64,000 bases of DNA from Paludibacter sp. (GCF_009712605.1 NZ_WASO01000014.1:434001-498000); one strand, 5' to 3'; positions 1-10,400 are shown, counted from the first letter of the stretch. The notes: a model not told the origin generated them from the letters alone. A program made the numbers and translations.

Positions 1-131
1 TTTCTCCAAGTTTAATTTCATACTATAATTATTATTTCATCTAAGGATGTATGGAACTTCATGTTACTGGAAATTATCACATTAGTTTTGGACATTGTGA
101 AGCAACATGTTCGTTTCATTTTAATTCCTTA

Positions 132-2522
132 TTATTCTTCTTCGTAATAGTCTTTAATATAATCTTTTGTAACCGGATTATTACCGTAAGTGCCATAACC
201 GTAACGTTGGTAGCTATAATTGTATCCGTACCCTCCGGTTTTAGCATCGATATCATTCAACACAACTCCGACATGTTGCATCCTGTCCGTTTTTAATTGA
301 TTAATAACCGACTTGAAGAATTTTTTATTTGTTTTTCTGCTTCTGGTAATATAAATCACACAATCTGAAATGGGCGCCAGCGGATATGCATCCGAAACAA
401 TCCCTACAGGACTGGTATCAATAATCACGTAATGGTAACGACTTTTCAACTCTTTAATCAATTCAAGCATTTTTGGCGAACGTATCATTTCGCCCGGATT
501 TGGAGGTATAGTGCCGGCCAGCAGCAAATCGAAATTGATTTCCGGTGATTTCTTTATAATTGCCTCGTCCAATGTCACCTGCCCCAGCATACAATTTGTG
601 ATGCCTGTCTCATTTTCAAGTGATAACCGTTTGGATACTGACGGTTTACGTAAGTCCATATCAACCAAAATAGTAGGTTCTCCCGTCATGGCGCACATAC
701 TGGCGTAATTAAGACAAAAATGAGTTTTACCATCACCTGATTCGGTTGAAGTAACAATTACACATGAAGCATCCATTTGCCTTGAAACGAACTTAATTCT
801 GGTTCGAACCATTCTATATGCTTCAGCAATGGCTGATTTGGGCCTTTTAAGCACCGTAATAGTAGCGTCATCATGAGTAGCATGTGGCAAACTACCAATA
901 TACGGGAACGGAGACAACTTTTCAATGTCCCGCTTATCCATTACTTTGGTTTTCAGATATTCCTTCAGAATGATGATCAATAAAGGAATGATTAGCCCCA
1001 AAGCCAAGGCCATCATCATGCTTTTCTTTTTGTCACCCCCATTGGTGATAGATATCATTCTGGCACGTTCCAGTATGGTATTATCAGGCACATTAGAAGC
1101 ACGTTGAATCTGAGCTTCGGCACGCTTTTGCAGTAAATACGTGTAATATGTATCGTTCATCTTGAACTGACGCTCAAAACTATTCATCTGCGTTTCGATG
1201 TCAGGCAAAGTCGCAAGTTGCCCTGATGCTTTACGCGATTGTGTGTCAATATCTTTTTTCTCTATAGAAAAAGCCGCACGTACATTGCGCAATGCATCCG
1301 TGAGAGAACCTTTCAGTTTATTTAGTTCCTCCTGATATTTGGCGTAAAAAGGATTTTGAGGTGTGGTTTGAAGTAATTTCCGAATCGTTTCATTATACTG
1401 CGTCAGTAAGCCTGTAAGCACCGGATCCACAATACCAAGACTTGACGGCGTTAACAACTCCTGATTATTGACATTCTTCTTTATGTAGTCTGTCAGATAG
1501 TTTAAGTACGACTCTTTCAAGTTGTATTGCAATCGTTTTTCATCATACGATGTCAGGTGACCTAAAATAGTTGAACCGTATGCATTCAGATCAAGAATCT
1601 GATTAGCTTTCCTGAAATGTTGCAGATGACTCTCCGAGGTTTTCAATGAATCTGAAATATCGCTTAATTGTTTATCAATAAACGAGATAGTTCTGTTTGC
1701 TTCTTCATTTTTACGATTCAGGTTATCCAATAAAAATTCGTCACACAAAGCATTCAGAAAATCAATATCCCGTTGATAAACAGTACCAACAAGAGATACG
1801 GCCAAAACCGTAGAATTCTGAGTAACAAAACTTAAGGAAATACGTGGTGTGAAATAATCAATTAGATAGGCATTGGAAAGAAACGCAAAATTGATTTTCT
1901 TCCGCGGTTCAAAATTATCCGTCTTGTTGACAACAACAGAGAAATAAGGAGTATTCAAAAGTGAACCATATCGTCCGGTATAGCGCAACTCTCCAAGTTG
2001 TTTGTCTTTTTGATGAGCTATCTCGTAAGTTACGCCATCAATATCCCTAAAATCAAATTCCAATCCTGATACAGCATCCGATATATTGTCACCTTTTATT
2101 TCAATCGGAGCATAACCGTACAGATTGCTTACCTTGAAATGTCCGGTTGTATAGTAATCAACATTCGCGTTTATTTTATTAATAGCCCGTTCAACCAAAT
2201 CATTTGACGTAAACATAATCATTTGGTTATCATTGTTTTTATACGCCATATTAAGGTTAACACCCTGCATCACCATTTGTTGCGACGCTGATGCCTGACC
2301 ACCTCCCAAAATTACACGGGCACTCACCTGATAAGATGGTTTCCATGTTCGGTTTGCTATAAATGCAACGCTTAAACTTATGGCTAACGCAATGACAAAC
2401 AAATACCAATGCCGCAGAATCTTAAACAACCACTCAATGATGTCGAACCCGGATTCGTCTTCTTCCATATCACTGTTGGAAAGTGGATAGTTTTGATATT
2501 GATTGTTGTTATTCGTTTCCAT
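132..2522 (-). CDS. Wzc-type polysaccharide co-polymerase / BY-kinase (tyrosine autokinase)
   Basis: Inner-membrane polysaccharide co-polymerase fused to a bacterial tyrosine kinase, which controls chain length and export of capsule or exopolysaccharide. A first membrane segment lies at about residues 38-56. A long periplasmic Wzz-like part with coiled-coil stretches (about 260-470) follows, then a second membrane segment (about 500-519) and a cytoplasmic kinase. The kinase shows Walker A (ESGDGKT, 594-600), Walker A' (ILVDMD, 618-623) and Walker B (VIIDTSP, 699-705). The C-terminal tail (765-793) has ten tyrosines, the expected autophosphorylation cluster. At 796 residues it has the usual length for the fused Gram-negative form. 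It is the last gene of a three-gene operon after two Wza-like lipoproteins. Glycosyltransferase genes, if linked, lie beyond the left edge. Confidence 0.95.
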   Translation of the reverse strand: METNNNNQYQNYPLSNSDMEEDESGFDIIEWLFKILRHWYLFVIALAISLSVAFIANRTWKPSYQVSARVILGGGQASASQQMVMQGVNLNMAYKNNDNQMIMFTSNDLVERAINKINANVDYYTTGHFKVSNLYGYAPIEIKGDNISDAVSGLEFDFRDIDGVTYEIAHQKDKQLGELRYTGRYGSLLNTPYFSVVVNKTDNFEPRKKINFAFLSNAYLIDYFTPRISLSFVTQNSTVLAVSLVGTVYQRDIDFLNALCDEFLLDNLNRKNEEANRTISFIDKQLSDISDSLKTSESHLQHFRKANQILDLNAYGSTILGHLTSYDEKRLQYNLKESYLNYLTDYIKKNVNNQELLTPSSLGIVDPVLTGLLTQYNETIRKLLQTTPQNPFYAKYQEELNKLKGSLTDALRNVRAAFSIEKKDIDTQSRKASGQLATLPDIETQMNSFERQFKMNDTYYTYLLQKRAEAQIQRASNVPDNTILERARMISITNGGDKKKSMMMALALGLIIPLLIIILKEYLKTKVMDKRDIEKLSPFPYIGSLPHATHDDATITVLKRPKSAIAEAYRMVRTRIKFVSRQMDASCVIVTSTESGDGKTHFCLNYASMCAMTGEPTILVDMDLRKPSVSKRLSLENETGITNCMLGQVTLDEAIIKKSPEINFDLLLAGTIPPNPGEMIRSPKMLELIKELKSRYHYVIIDTSPVGIVSDAYPLAPISDCVIYITRSRKTNKKFFKSVINQLKTDRMQHVGVVLNDIDAKTGGYGYNYSYQRYGYGTYGNNPVTKDYIKDYYEEE

Positions 2523-2547
2523 AAATGAAAAAATTAATCGGACTGAC

Positions 2548-3306
2548 TTATTTAATGGTATTCAATACCAAAACCAGAAAAGTAACAGAGGTTGTAACTA
2601 ACGACATGAGAGAACTGAACGACTCTATGCGGAAGAAACTTCCGGGGGCTGTACTTACATAGATTATATCATTCGGATACACATAGTAATACTCCGAATC
2701 GAGCAATGAATTTGAACGTATATCAAATTGTTTTACCACAGGACCTTTCGATGTTTCACGAATAACCTTTATCTTTCCTCGGTCTCCGTTTGTACGTATA
2801 TCTCCTGCCAAAGCGAGTGCCTGAAATATAGTCAGCTTATCTTTATAAATTGGGAATTGTCCCTTGCCGGCTTCTCCAATGATATAAAACACATCGTTAT
2901 TAAGGGCAATGACCACAGACGCATTCTTGTCAAACTCTTGTATTTTCTTTTCTATCACCTGATTAGCCACTTCCAACGTCAATCCTCCGATTTTCAAATG
3001 AGAGATGAAGGGCAAATCCACTGTACTGTCAGCATAAATTTTGTACGACATTCCACTACCCGACTGTCCTGACGATGCCGACGAAGAAGGGAACAAACGC
3101 GTTATATCTTCATTTATTGAAAGTACACGAACCGCGATTTGGTCGTTCGGTTTCAAGACATACCATTGATAGTCCTTTTTGCTGTATTGAGGCAGGTTTT
3201 TGCGTGTTTGAAGATATTGGGTGGTGTAGTTTGTCACACACGAAGCAAGGCTAAACAAAAGCAAAGCTGCAATTGACCAAATAGCAATTTGTTTTATTCT
3301 TTCCAT
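2548..3306 (-). CDS. Polysaccharide export lipoprotein, Wza/SLBB family (second copy)
   Basis: Predicted outer-membrane lipoprotein for polysaccharide export. The signal peptide ends in a lipobox (LASC, modified Cys at residue 23). An export domain follows with the motif LKPNDQIAVRVL (about 52-63), then an SLBB-type part containing IIGEAGKGQFPIY (about 158-170). The C-terminus is a hydrophobic segment (about 231-251), which may anchor the protein in a membrane. At 252 residues it is much shorter than E. coli Wza. It is clearly related to the gene just upstream (shared GE-G-G-YP or FP, KLTIFQALA or KLNIFEALA, and K-FD-RS blocks). It lies 2 bp after that gene and 25 bp before the kinase gene, so the three are probably cotranscribed. 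Confidence 0.9.
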   Translation of the reverse strand: MERIKQIAIWSIAALLLFSLASCVTNYTTQYLQTRKNLPQYSKKDYQWYVLKPNDQIAVRVLSINEDITRLFPSSSASSGQSGSGMSYKIYADSTVDLPFISHLKIGGLTLEVANQVIEKKIQEFDKNASVVIALNNDVFYIIGEAGKGQFPIYKDKLTIFQALALAGDIRTNGDRGKIKVIRETSKGPVVKQFDIRSNSLLDSEYYYVYPNDIIYVSTAPGSFFRIESFSSLMSLVTTSVTFLVLVLNTIK

Positions 3307-3308
3307 GC

Positions 3309-4109
3309 TTAAAAATATTTAGAAATACTTATACCCAACAACAACAAAGAGATGGTCGTTGAGACGGTTCCAAGTAATGACGACCAGGATGTTACACCAA
3401 AAAAGTGAGATGGAAGTTTTTGCACATAAATCACATCATTGGGCTGAATATAGTAAAACTGGGTGTGCATAATATCCTTGCTCCGTACGTCAAACGTCTT
3501 TACTACAGTACCTGATTGTGTCTGGCGTAATATTTTAATCTGCTTCCTGTTGGCCAATGAGTTCAGATCACCGGATATTGCCAGAGCTTCAAAAATATTC
3601 AGTTTTTCTTTGATGAGAGGATAACGCCCGTTGCCGCCTTCGCCAATAACGCTAAAGAAAGCATTGGCAAGAGTGACCCTAACGTAACAGTTGCCAAATT
3701 GGTTCTTTGTACGGCTTTCTAATTCATCTTTTACATCCCGCAAGGTTTTGTCCATGGCTTTCACCTTCCCCACGTAAGGAAATAGAAGGTCGCCATTTTC
3801 ATCGACTCTATAAGTAAATAAATCGCTTGCTGATCCACCGCCTGAGGAGCCATCCATATTTTCGCTGCCCTGAAAAAGCTTATTGGTTTCTTCGTTGAGA
3901 GAATGGACGACAATACTAAGGCGGTCGCCCGGTTGCAACTTATAATCTTCAAAACGCACAGAATCTTTATACCTGATAACATCCGGATTCGGCTGCTGTA
4001 AATAATTAATGTCTTTGTAAGTAATACAAGACATCAAAAGCCAACTGCCGGTGACAACTGCAATCAATGCCAACAAAATCCGTTTGAATATAGGTTTTGA
4101 CAAGTACAT
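3309..4109 (-). CDS. Polysaccharide export lipoprotein, Wza/SLBB family (first copy)
   Basis: First gene of the export operon. The N-terminus is a signal peptide with a lipobox (LLMSC, Cys at residue 28). An export motif LQPGDRLSIVVHSLNEE (about 58-74) and an SLBB-like block with VIGEGGNGRYPLI follow. A hydrophobic C-terminal segment (about 242-263) ends the protein. The neighbouring paralogue shares the same order of blocks, so this is a tandem duplication that has diverged, or two specialised subunits. A TAnnTTTG promoter box lies about 40 bp upstream. No other start fits the signal peptide better. Confidence 0.9.
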   Translation of the reverse strand: MYLSKPIFKRILLALIAVVTGSWLLMSCITYKDINYLQQPNPDVIRYKDSVRFEDYKLQPGDRLSIVVHSLNEETNKLFQGSENMDGSSGGGSASDLFTYRVDENGDLLFPYVGKVKAMDKTLRDVKDELESRTKNQFGNCYVRVTLANAFFSVIGEGGNGRYPLIKEKLNIFEALAISGDLNSLANRKQIKILRQTQSGTVVKTFDVRSKDIMHTQFYYIQPNDVIYVQKLPSHFFGVTSWSSLLGTVSTTISLLLLGISISKYF

Positions 4110-4149
4110 CAGCGATTTGGAAATGATAAATATTTGCGGTATTAATGGG

Positions 4150-4178
4150 CAAATTTAAGAAATAAAACGTAAAAACAA
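4150..4178 (-). promoter_or_regulatory. Promoter of the export-kinase operon
   Basis: On the minus strand TAAATTTG (4157-4150) matches the Bacteroidetes -7 consensus TAnnTTTG, and a TTG (4178-4176) lies 18 nt upstream as a -33 element. Transcription would begin near 4143, about 35 nt before the start codon. Confidence 0.5.
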
Positions 4179-4270
4179 TACGATTCACGCCCAAAGCAAG
4201 AACTTTGCAACAGAAAAAACAGCGATTAGCCGATGGTCTGGCTTTTCAATGTAAAAAATGACTTCGGAGA

Positions 4271-4933
4271 TTACCAATTAATGGGCTCTAACCCATTCTC
4301 TGCCAGATATGAATTTGCTTTGCTGAAATGACCGTTACCGAAAAACCCCCGATAAGCCGACAAAGGAGATGGATGCGGAGACTGAAGTACAAGGTGACGT
4401 TTACGGTCAATAAACTCTCCTTTGCGTTGGGCGTAAGAGCCCCAGAGTAAGAATACCAGATGTTCTTTTTCTTCATTCAAAACACGTATGGCTGCGTCGG
4501 TAAACTGTTCCCAGCCTTTATTCTGATGAGATCCTGCCTGATGTGCTTTCACCGTCAATGTTGCGTTAAGCAATAAAACGCCCTGCTTGGCCCAACGTTC
4601 CAGATTACCGCTTTGAGGTATTTCTACGTGCAGATCGTCGTTGATTTCTTTGAAAATATTTACCAGAGACGGAGGAAAGTCAATGCCTTCGGGAACCGAA
4701 AAGCAAAGACCATGCGCCTGCCCGGGGCCATGGTATGGATCCTGCCCTATTATAACCACTTTGACATTATCGAAAGGACATAAATCAAACGCGTTGAAGA
4801 TCAGTTTTGCCGGAGGATAAACACGTCCGTTGGTGTATTCATTCTTCACAAAACGAGTCAATTCTTCGAAATAAGGTTTATCAAATTCTGGTGCAAGTTT
4901 TTGCTTCCAGCTATCTTCAATGCGCACTTCCAT
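4271..4933 (-). CDS. ung: Uracil-DNA glycosylase, family 1
   Basis: Removes uracil from DNA as the first step of base-excision repair. The water-activating loop GQDPYH lies at residues 63-68 (catalytic Asp65) and the DNA-intercalation loop HPSPLS at 187-192 (His187). The uracil-recognition segment LLLNATLTV lies around 130-138. The length, 220 residues, is normal for the family and no domain is missing. It appears to be a single-gene unit: the upstream export operon is separated by about 160 bp, and the esterase gene by about 330 bp that contains two palindromes. Confidence 0.97.
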   Translation of the reverse strand: MEVRIEDSWKQKLAPEFDKPYFEELTRFVKNEYTNGRVYPPAKLIFNAFDLCPFDNVKVVIIGQDPYHGPGQAHGLCFSVPEGIDFPPSLVNIFKEINDDLHVEIPQSGNLERWAKQGVLLLNATLTVKAHQAGSHQNKGWEQFTDAAIRVLNEEKEHLVFLLWGSYAQRKGEFIDRKRHLVLQSPHPSPLSAYRGFFGNGHFSKANSYLAENGLEPINW

Positions 4934-5032
4934 TATTTTCTGCTTTTTAGGTTTAACCGCGGGTTTCGGCCGATTCTATTGCAAAGTTCGCAAAGTTTTC
5001 CAAAAGCCCAAAGCCGGCAGAAACTATATACA

Positions 5033-5070
5033 AAAACGGTGCAAAATTCAGATGAATTTTGCACCGTTTT
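5033..5070 (-). terminator. Palindromic terminator after the esterase gene (repeat copy 1)
   Basis: Perfect inverted repeat with 18-nt arms (5033-5050 and 5053-5070) and only GA between them. In RNA the centre would open into a small loop. On the minus strand the second arm runs into GTTTTTGTATAT, giving a U-rich tail. A nearly identical copy ends carB at 7346-7383, including the flank ATATACA. Confidence 0.7.
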
Positions 5071-5112
5071 ATTGGTAAACCCTCTCGCCGCCGCAAGATT
5101 AGCGCAGCGTAT

Positions 5113-5131
5113 CGTGTGGCCAAGCCACACG
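5113..5131. repeat. REP-like palindrome 1
   Basis: Inverted repeat CGTGTGGC / GCCACACG with a CAA spacer. It has no U-rich tail on either strand, so it is unlikely to be a simple terminator. A palindrome of similar size and core (5'-CTTGG) lies at 7304-7323 on the other side of the esterase gene. Confidence 0.45.
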
Positions 5132-5259
5132 TTGGAGCAAACAAACAATATCAGCCGGGCGGTAAAACAAAGCAACTGCATCGCATGAACAAAAATTAGA
5201 AGCCTCTGCCTGTTTAGTCGAGGTTCTCAAACAGTAAAATCGGTAAGGTGATCGAATAT

Positions 5260-6936
5260 TTACAATCCGAATTTTTTCTTTAGCCATTCACTGAGCGCAC
5301 CGTAAGGTCTATCGTCCACATGACAATCGCGAGGATAAATTTTGAACTCTTTGGGACTTTTAATAGTATTGTAAGCGCTAAAACCGACATGAGGCGGGCA
5401 GTCATCGTCAAAAAGGGCCGTCGTAAAAAGCACCGGACAGGTAATCCATGATGCAAAATTTTTGGTATTGATCAAATCCTGTACTTTTAGTGCCTCTTCA
5501 AAAGAACACGGGTTGTGGTAATAATCGAGAAAGCCTTTGAGCTCTTTCTGGCAGATAGTACGAATGTTTATAAAATCGTGGATATCGCACGGAAACGGAT
5601 CGAAGTAGGCACAAGCGGCAATCCGTTTACCACATAAACCGGCAGTAACCAGCGTAAGCCCCCCACCCTGACTGCCACCACGAACCCCTACACGTAAAGT
5701 ATCGGTTTCTGGTCGGGAAAACAGAAAGTCGACAGCCCGGACGCAATCCATATAAATACCCCTGTATGCATTTCCCTGTTTGCTGTATAGTTTATAGCCC
5801 CATATTCCGGGTATACCAAATCCGGGGTTGAATTTGTCGGCGCTCAATCCGTGACCCCGCGCGCAAAGTGCCAGCTCAATGACATTGTCGCCACCGTTGA
5901 TAAACTGATCCACATTTTGAAATCCCTGTCCGTAATACGGAACATGAAGAATGGCCGGAAAGCGACCTTCTTTCCGGGGCACGAAGTAGTAACCCCGAAT
6001 GGTCAGTCCTCCCAGCGATTGCATCTCAATCACATAACCATCGCGTTTCCCCCGGCTCAAACTGTCTATTTTATGCATGGCGAACCGCGGGTCGATTTTC
6101 TTCAGTTCGGTCAAAGTCTCTTGCCAAAACGACCGAAAATCGGAGGGTTGGGTATCTTTACATCTGATTTCCTCGGGCCGATAGGCTAACCACTCTACAT
6201 CGCCCAAGTTGTCTTGTCCCTTCAACAGGGCAATACATTCGTAAAAGCCCGGCTGAGTGATCTCTTTGCTTAGCTTTACCGTTAACATGGTGTCGGATGG
6301 CGAAACGGTAAATGTTCGTTCGACAATATGTCGGTGAAAGTCGTTGTTAACAATCAAACGAAGAGTGGTTTTTGTGTGTACTTTGTAATGAAGGGTGATA
6401 GCCGGGGATTTACTGGTAAACAGATGGTCAGACGGATCCATTTGAATAGCTACGCTCTGAACTGATTTTGATGAGTCTACTGGCGAAAGCGTGCATGAAT
6501 TGTGGCTGACACCTCCTGTGTAGGAAAGAGACGAGAGGTATATCCGAATCTGGTTTTTGTCATTGTCGTTTAAGCAACCTTCCGGTAGAAGATACGTTTT
6601 CTGCAAATTCCGGTTTGAATAGAAATGCTCCGGAATATTTTCTCCTATCAGTGTGTTATTTACGAATATCTTTTCCACACGGCATTGCAATCCGACCTTC
6701 AGTAGCAACGGCTTTTTTTGTAGTGCTTTATTTAAATCAAAATTACAAGAGAGACAACCTTTTCCGTCACGGGCATATACACCCTGCCGTTCCCATGAAA
6801 GAAGTAAATTTATTGGGTGCGTCACGGTAGGAGTCGAGTCGAATTTGAGCGACCACTCAAGAGGCAGTAAATTCTGAGAAGATAAAATCTGTGATGAAAA
6901 GAGAAATGTCAGGATAAGAAAAAGAACGTGTTTCAT
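5260..6936 (-). CDS. Secreted acetylxylan-esterase-like alpha/beta hydrolase (AXE1 family)
   Basis: Exported carbohydrate esterase of the AXE1/cephalosporin-C deacetylase type, expected to remove acetyl groups from xylan or related glycans. I chose the ATG at 6936 because it starts a good signal peptide (MKHVLFLILTFLFSSQ) and because a -7 box lies at 7030-7023. Starting at 7014 would leave almost no leader. In this numbering (558 residues) an N-terminal beta-rich part of about 240 residues precedes the hydrolase domain. The hydrolase shows nucleophile GGSQGG (Ser422), an acid in the FDDDCPPH loop (about 509-512) and HVDDRPYG (His539). The gene stands alone between ung and carB and is flanked on both sides by repeated palindromes. 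The real substrate is not visible from sequence. Confidence 0.85.
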   Translation of the reverse strand: MKHVLFLILTFLFSSQILSSQNLLPLEWSLKFDSTPTVTHPINLLLSWERQGVYARDGKGCLSCNFDLNKALQKKPLLLKVGLQCRVEKIFVNNTLIGENIPEHFYSNRNLQKTYLLPEGCLNDNDKNQIRIYLSSLSYTGGVSHNSCTLSPVDSSKSVQSVAIQMDPSDHLFTSKSPAITLHYKVHTKTTLRLIVNNDFHRHIVERTFTVSPSDTMLTVKLSKEITQPGFYECIALLKGQDNLGDVEWLAYRPEEIRCKDTQPSDFRSFWQETLTELKKIDPRFAMHKIDSLSRGKRDGYVIEMQSLGGLTIRGYYFVPRKEGRFPAILHVPYYGQGFQNVDQFINGGDNVIELALCARGHGLSADKFNPGFGIPGIWGYKLYSKQGNAYRGIYMDCVRAVDFLFSRPETDTLRVGVRGGSQGGGLTLVTAGLCGKRIAACAYFDPFPCDIHDFINIRTICQKELKGFLDYYHNPCSFEEALKVQDLINTKNFASWITCPVLFTTALFDDDCPPHVGFSAYNTIKSPKEFKIYPRDCHVDDRPYGALSEWLKKKFGL

Positions 6937-7022
6937 AATTAAGTTGAAGTGAATGGAATGCATGTAGATTGATCGCACATTCAAAAGATAATGCACCTTA
7001 AAAACGGGCTGCATTTATTTGT

Positions 7023-7030
7023 CAAAAGTA
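7023..7030 (-). promoter_or_regulatory. -7 promoter box of the esterase gene
   Basis: TACTTTTG on the minus strand matches TAnnTTTG. A clear -33 element at the normal spacing is not seen. Transcription from about 7016 supports translation from the ATG at 6936. Confidence 0.4.
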
Positions 7031-7303
7031 GAAATAATTTTTCAAAATGTCCAGATCATTTAACAACCCCAAAAACAGAAATTAGAAAACTCAGCATCTA
7101 AAAAAGCGTAGGTTTTCAGGCTGTAAAATCAGGAAAGTTTGCCATAGCTACGCGAGAAGACTCGTGCAACAACAAAAATTTGTAAAATGTAATCTTTTCT
7201 TTTTAATTGACGCATTTTAGTTTTACCTCGGTTCATCGTAGCGTGTAAAGCAGATTGGGGTTCGGCGTATGACTCTATGAATACTTGATACTTGTATTAT
7301 ATC

Positions 7304-7323
7304 ATGCGACTTGGAAGTCGCAT
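7304..7323. repeat. REP-like palindrome 2
   Basis: Perfect 9-bp arms (ATGCGACTT / AAGTCGCAT) around GG, with no U-rich tail. It sits 22 bp from the second copy of the large palindromic terminator. The first copy has the same kind of partner palindrome at 5113-5131. Confidence 0.5.
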
Positions 7324-7345
7324 CACCCGATAGTAATAATATACA

Positions 7346-7383
7346 AAAACGGTGCAAAATTCAGATGAACTTTGCACCGTTTG
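7346..7383 (-). terminator. Palindromic terminator after carB (repeat copy 2)
   Basis: Inverted repeat with 18-nt arms (7346-7363 and 7366-7383) and two mismatching positions, 24 bp after the carB stop. The minus-strand tail is GTTTTTGTATAT. It is almost identical in arms, centre and left flank to the palindrome at 5033-5070. Confidence 0.75.
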
Positions 7384-7406
7384 TTTGTAAAAACTAATTG
7401 GCAAAA

Positions 7407-10400
7407 TTATTTGTATTCTGCCCAGTTCCGAATATCAATATCGTCTGCCGTGATTTTGCAGAATGCCTTGATAAAGGCACTTGCCAAACGGGCATTGGTA
7501 ATCAATGGAATGTTGAAGTCTATTGCTCCACGACGGATTTTATAGCCATTTGATAGCTCACGCTTTGTCAAATTCTTCGGAATGTTAATGACCAGATCGA
7601 ATTTTTTATCGGCAATCATTTGCATCACATTATGTTCGCCGTCTTCATCCGGCCAGTTGACATCTATCGCATCCACGCCGTTTTGTTGCAGGAATTGCTG
7701 TGTGCCATGGGTTGCATAAATGTTGTAACCATTCTTCGATAACAAAAGACATGCATCTAACATAGCCACTTTCGATTTCGATTCTCCCGAAGAAACCATG
7801 ATGTTCTTTTCCGGAATACGATAGCCGACAGAAAGCATTGCTGTGAGTAATGCATCGTCAAACTGGTGACCGATACACCCTACTTCTCCGGTCGAAGCCA
7901 TGTCGACACCAAGCACAGGGTCGGCTTTTTGCAGGCGGGTGAACGAGAACTGAGAAGCTTTGATACCCACGTAGTCGAGATCGAATGCTGACTTTTCAGG
8001 TTTCTTAGGATTCAAACCGAGCATTACCTGAGTAGCCAAATCAATAAAATTGATTTTCAACACCTTAGAAACAAACGGAAAGCTTCTCGAAGCGCGAAGA
8101 TTGCACTCTATGACCTTAATGTCATTATCCTTCGCAAGGAACTGAATATTGAACGGACCCGAAATATTAAGCGATTTCGCAATCTGACGGGCAATTTGCT
8201 TGATGCGTCGTACGGTCTCCACATAGATCTTTTGCGGAGGGAACTGAATGGTAGCATCACCAGAGTGAACACCGGCAAATTCTACGTGTTCCGAAATTGC
8301 ATAGATCACAATGTCGCCGTTATTCGCTACAGCGTCAATTTCGATTTCCTTGGCATTTTCAATAAATTCAGAAACAACCACAGGATGTTCCTGCGACACT
8401 TCAGTTGCCAGTTCAAGAAATTCTTCCAACTCTTCCTGATTGGAGCAGACATTCATTGCTGCACCCGAAAGAACGTAAGAAGGACGAACCAATACAGGGA
8501 AACCGACGTTTTTTACAAACTCTGTAATGTCGCTCAGAGAACGAAGTTCCTGCCAACGCGGCTGATCGATTTTCAGATCATCAAGCATACTGGAGAACTT
8601 GTGACGATCTTCTGCATTATCAATTGAGGGAGCTTTGGTACCAAGGATATTCACGCCCGAATCCGACATACGAACAGCCAGGTTGTTTGGAATCTGACCT
8701 CCCACAGAAACAATGGTTCCCATTGGGTTTTCGAGTTCCAAAATATCCATCACACGTTCGTAGGTCAACTCGTCAAAATAAAGACGGTCGCACATATCGT
8801 AGTCGGTCGAAACAGTTTCCGGATTGTAATTGATCATTACCGAACGCAGACCCTGTTTGCGGATCGTATTCAAAGCGTTTACGCTACACCAGTCGAACTC
8901 TACCGAACTACCGATACGGTAAGCTCCCGAACCCAAAACCACAACCGAACGGTGGTCGCCAAGGTATTTCACATCGTTTGCCGAGCCGTTGTAGGTAATA
9001 TACAGGTAATTGGTCTGTGCAGGATATTCGGCTGCAAGAGTATCGATCTGTTTTACAACCGGTAAAATACCACGACGTTTACGTTCTGCACGCACTTCAT
9101 CTCCAATATGCGATTTGTTTTCGTGAATATCAAACATGAGGCGGGCAATCTGGAAGTCAGAGAAACCCATCTGTTTTGCACGCAACAAAAGATCATCCGA
9201 CAAATCGTTGAACGATTCCGTCAGTTTCAGGTCTTTGGCAACATCAACGATATTTTGAAGTTTTTGGAGGAACCAGTTGTCAATCTTTGTGAGATTATGA
9301 ATCTTTTCGATGGTATATCCGCTCTGAAGTGCCTGCGACAGGTAAAAAATACGACGGTCGGTAGGTTCCGAGAGCGCTTTGTTCATATCAGAGATCGACA
9401 ACGTTTTGTTCGCAACAAAACCGTGCATTCCCTGTTGAATCATACGCAAACCTTTCTGCAGAGCCTCTTCGAAGGTACGACCGATAGCCATCACCTCCCC
9501 CACACTCTTCATGCTACTGCCGATTTCACGGGAAACACCGTGAAACTTTGCTAAGTCCCAACGAGGTATCTTACACACTACGTAGTCCAAAGCGGGTTCA
9601 AAAAACGCAGTAGTAGTTTTTGTTACCGAGTTTTTCAGTTCAAACAAACCATAACCCAAAGCCAGTTTTGCAGCAACAAAAGCAAGAGGATAACCGGTTG
9701 CTTTCGATGCAAGTGCCGAAGAACGACTCAAACGGGCGTTTACTTCGATTACGCGATAGTCTTCCGAATCAGGGTCAAATGCGTATTGAACATTACATTC
9801 ACCTACGATTCCGATATGGCGTACAATGCGGATGGCAATTTCACGCAATTTGTGGTATTCGCTGTTGGTAAGTGTTTGCGATGGAGCAACCACGATACTC
9901 TCACCGGTGTGAATTCCCAGTGGATCGAAATTTTCCATGTTACAAACCGTGATACAGTTATCGTAACGGTCACGAACCACTTCGTATTCGATTTCCTTCC
10001 AACCTTTCAGCGATTTTTCGACCAAAAGCTGCGGAGAATAGTTGAATGCCTTTTCGGCAAGCGCTTCAAGTTCCTGCTCGTTGTTACAGAAACCGCTACC
10101 CAAACCGCCCAAAGCGTAAGCTGCACGGACGATAATAGGATAACCCAGATCTTTTGCAGCCGTTTTGGCATCTGCCATATTTTCTACTGCAAAACTTTTG
10201 ATGGTTTTTACATCAATCTGATCAAGTTTTTTGACGAACAGTTCGCGGTCTTCCGTATCGATAATGGCCTGAACCGGAGTTCCCAGCACACGCAGATTAT
10301 ATTTTTCAAGAATGCCCGATTCGAAAAGCTTTACACCGCAGTTCAAAGCAGTCTGGCCGCCGAAAGCGAGTAAAAGCCCATCCGGTTGTTCTTTTTTGAT

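Larger units (their letters stand above)
4934..5259. other. Gene-free stretch between ung and the esterase gene
   Basis: No credible gene. It holds a perfect 18-bp inverted repeat acting as terminator (5033-5070) and a second palindrome (5113-5131). The sequence around the second palindrome is more GC-rich than nearby noncoding DNA, which suggests a REP-like element. The remaining sequence shows nothing recognisable. Confidence 0.6.
6937..7406. other. Gene-free stretch upstream of the esterase and downstream of carB
   Basis: Contains the esterase promoter box near 7023-7030, a REP-like palindrome (7304-7323) and the carB terminator (7346-7383). I see no gene or tRNA in the middle part (about 7060-7300). 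Confidence 0.6.

Noticed and set aside
9786-10373. Long open frame (195 codons) on the plus strand inside carB
   Set aside because: Lies fully antisense to a well conserved gene, with no recognisable domain and no promoter box; it is a shadow frame.
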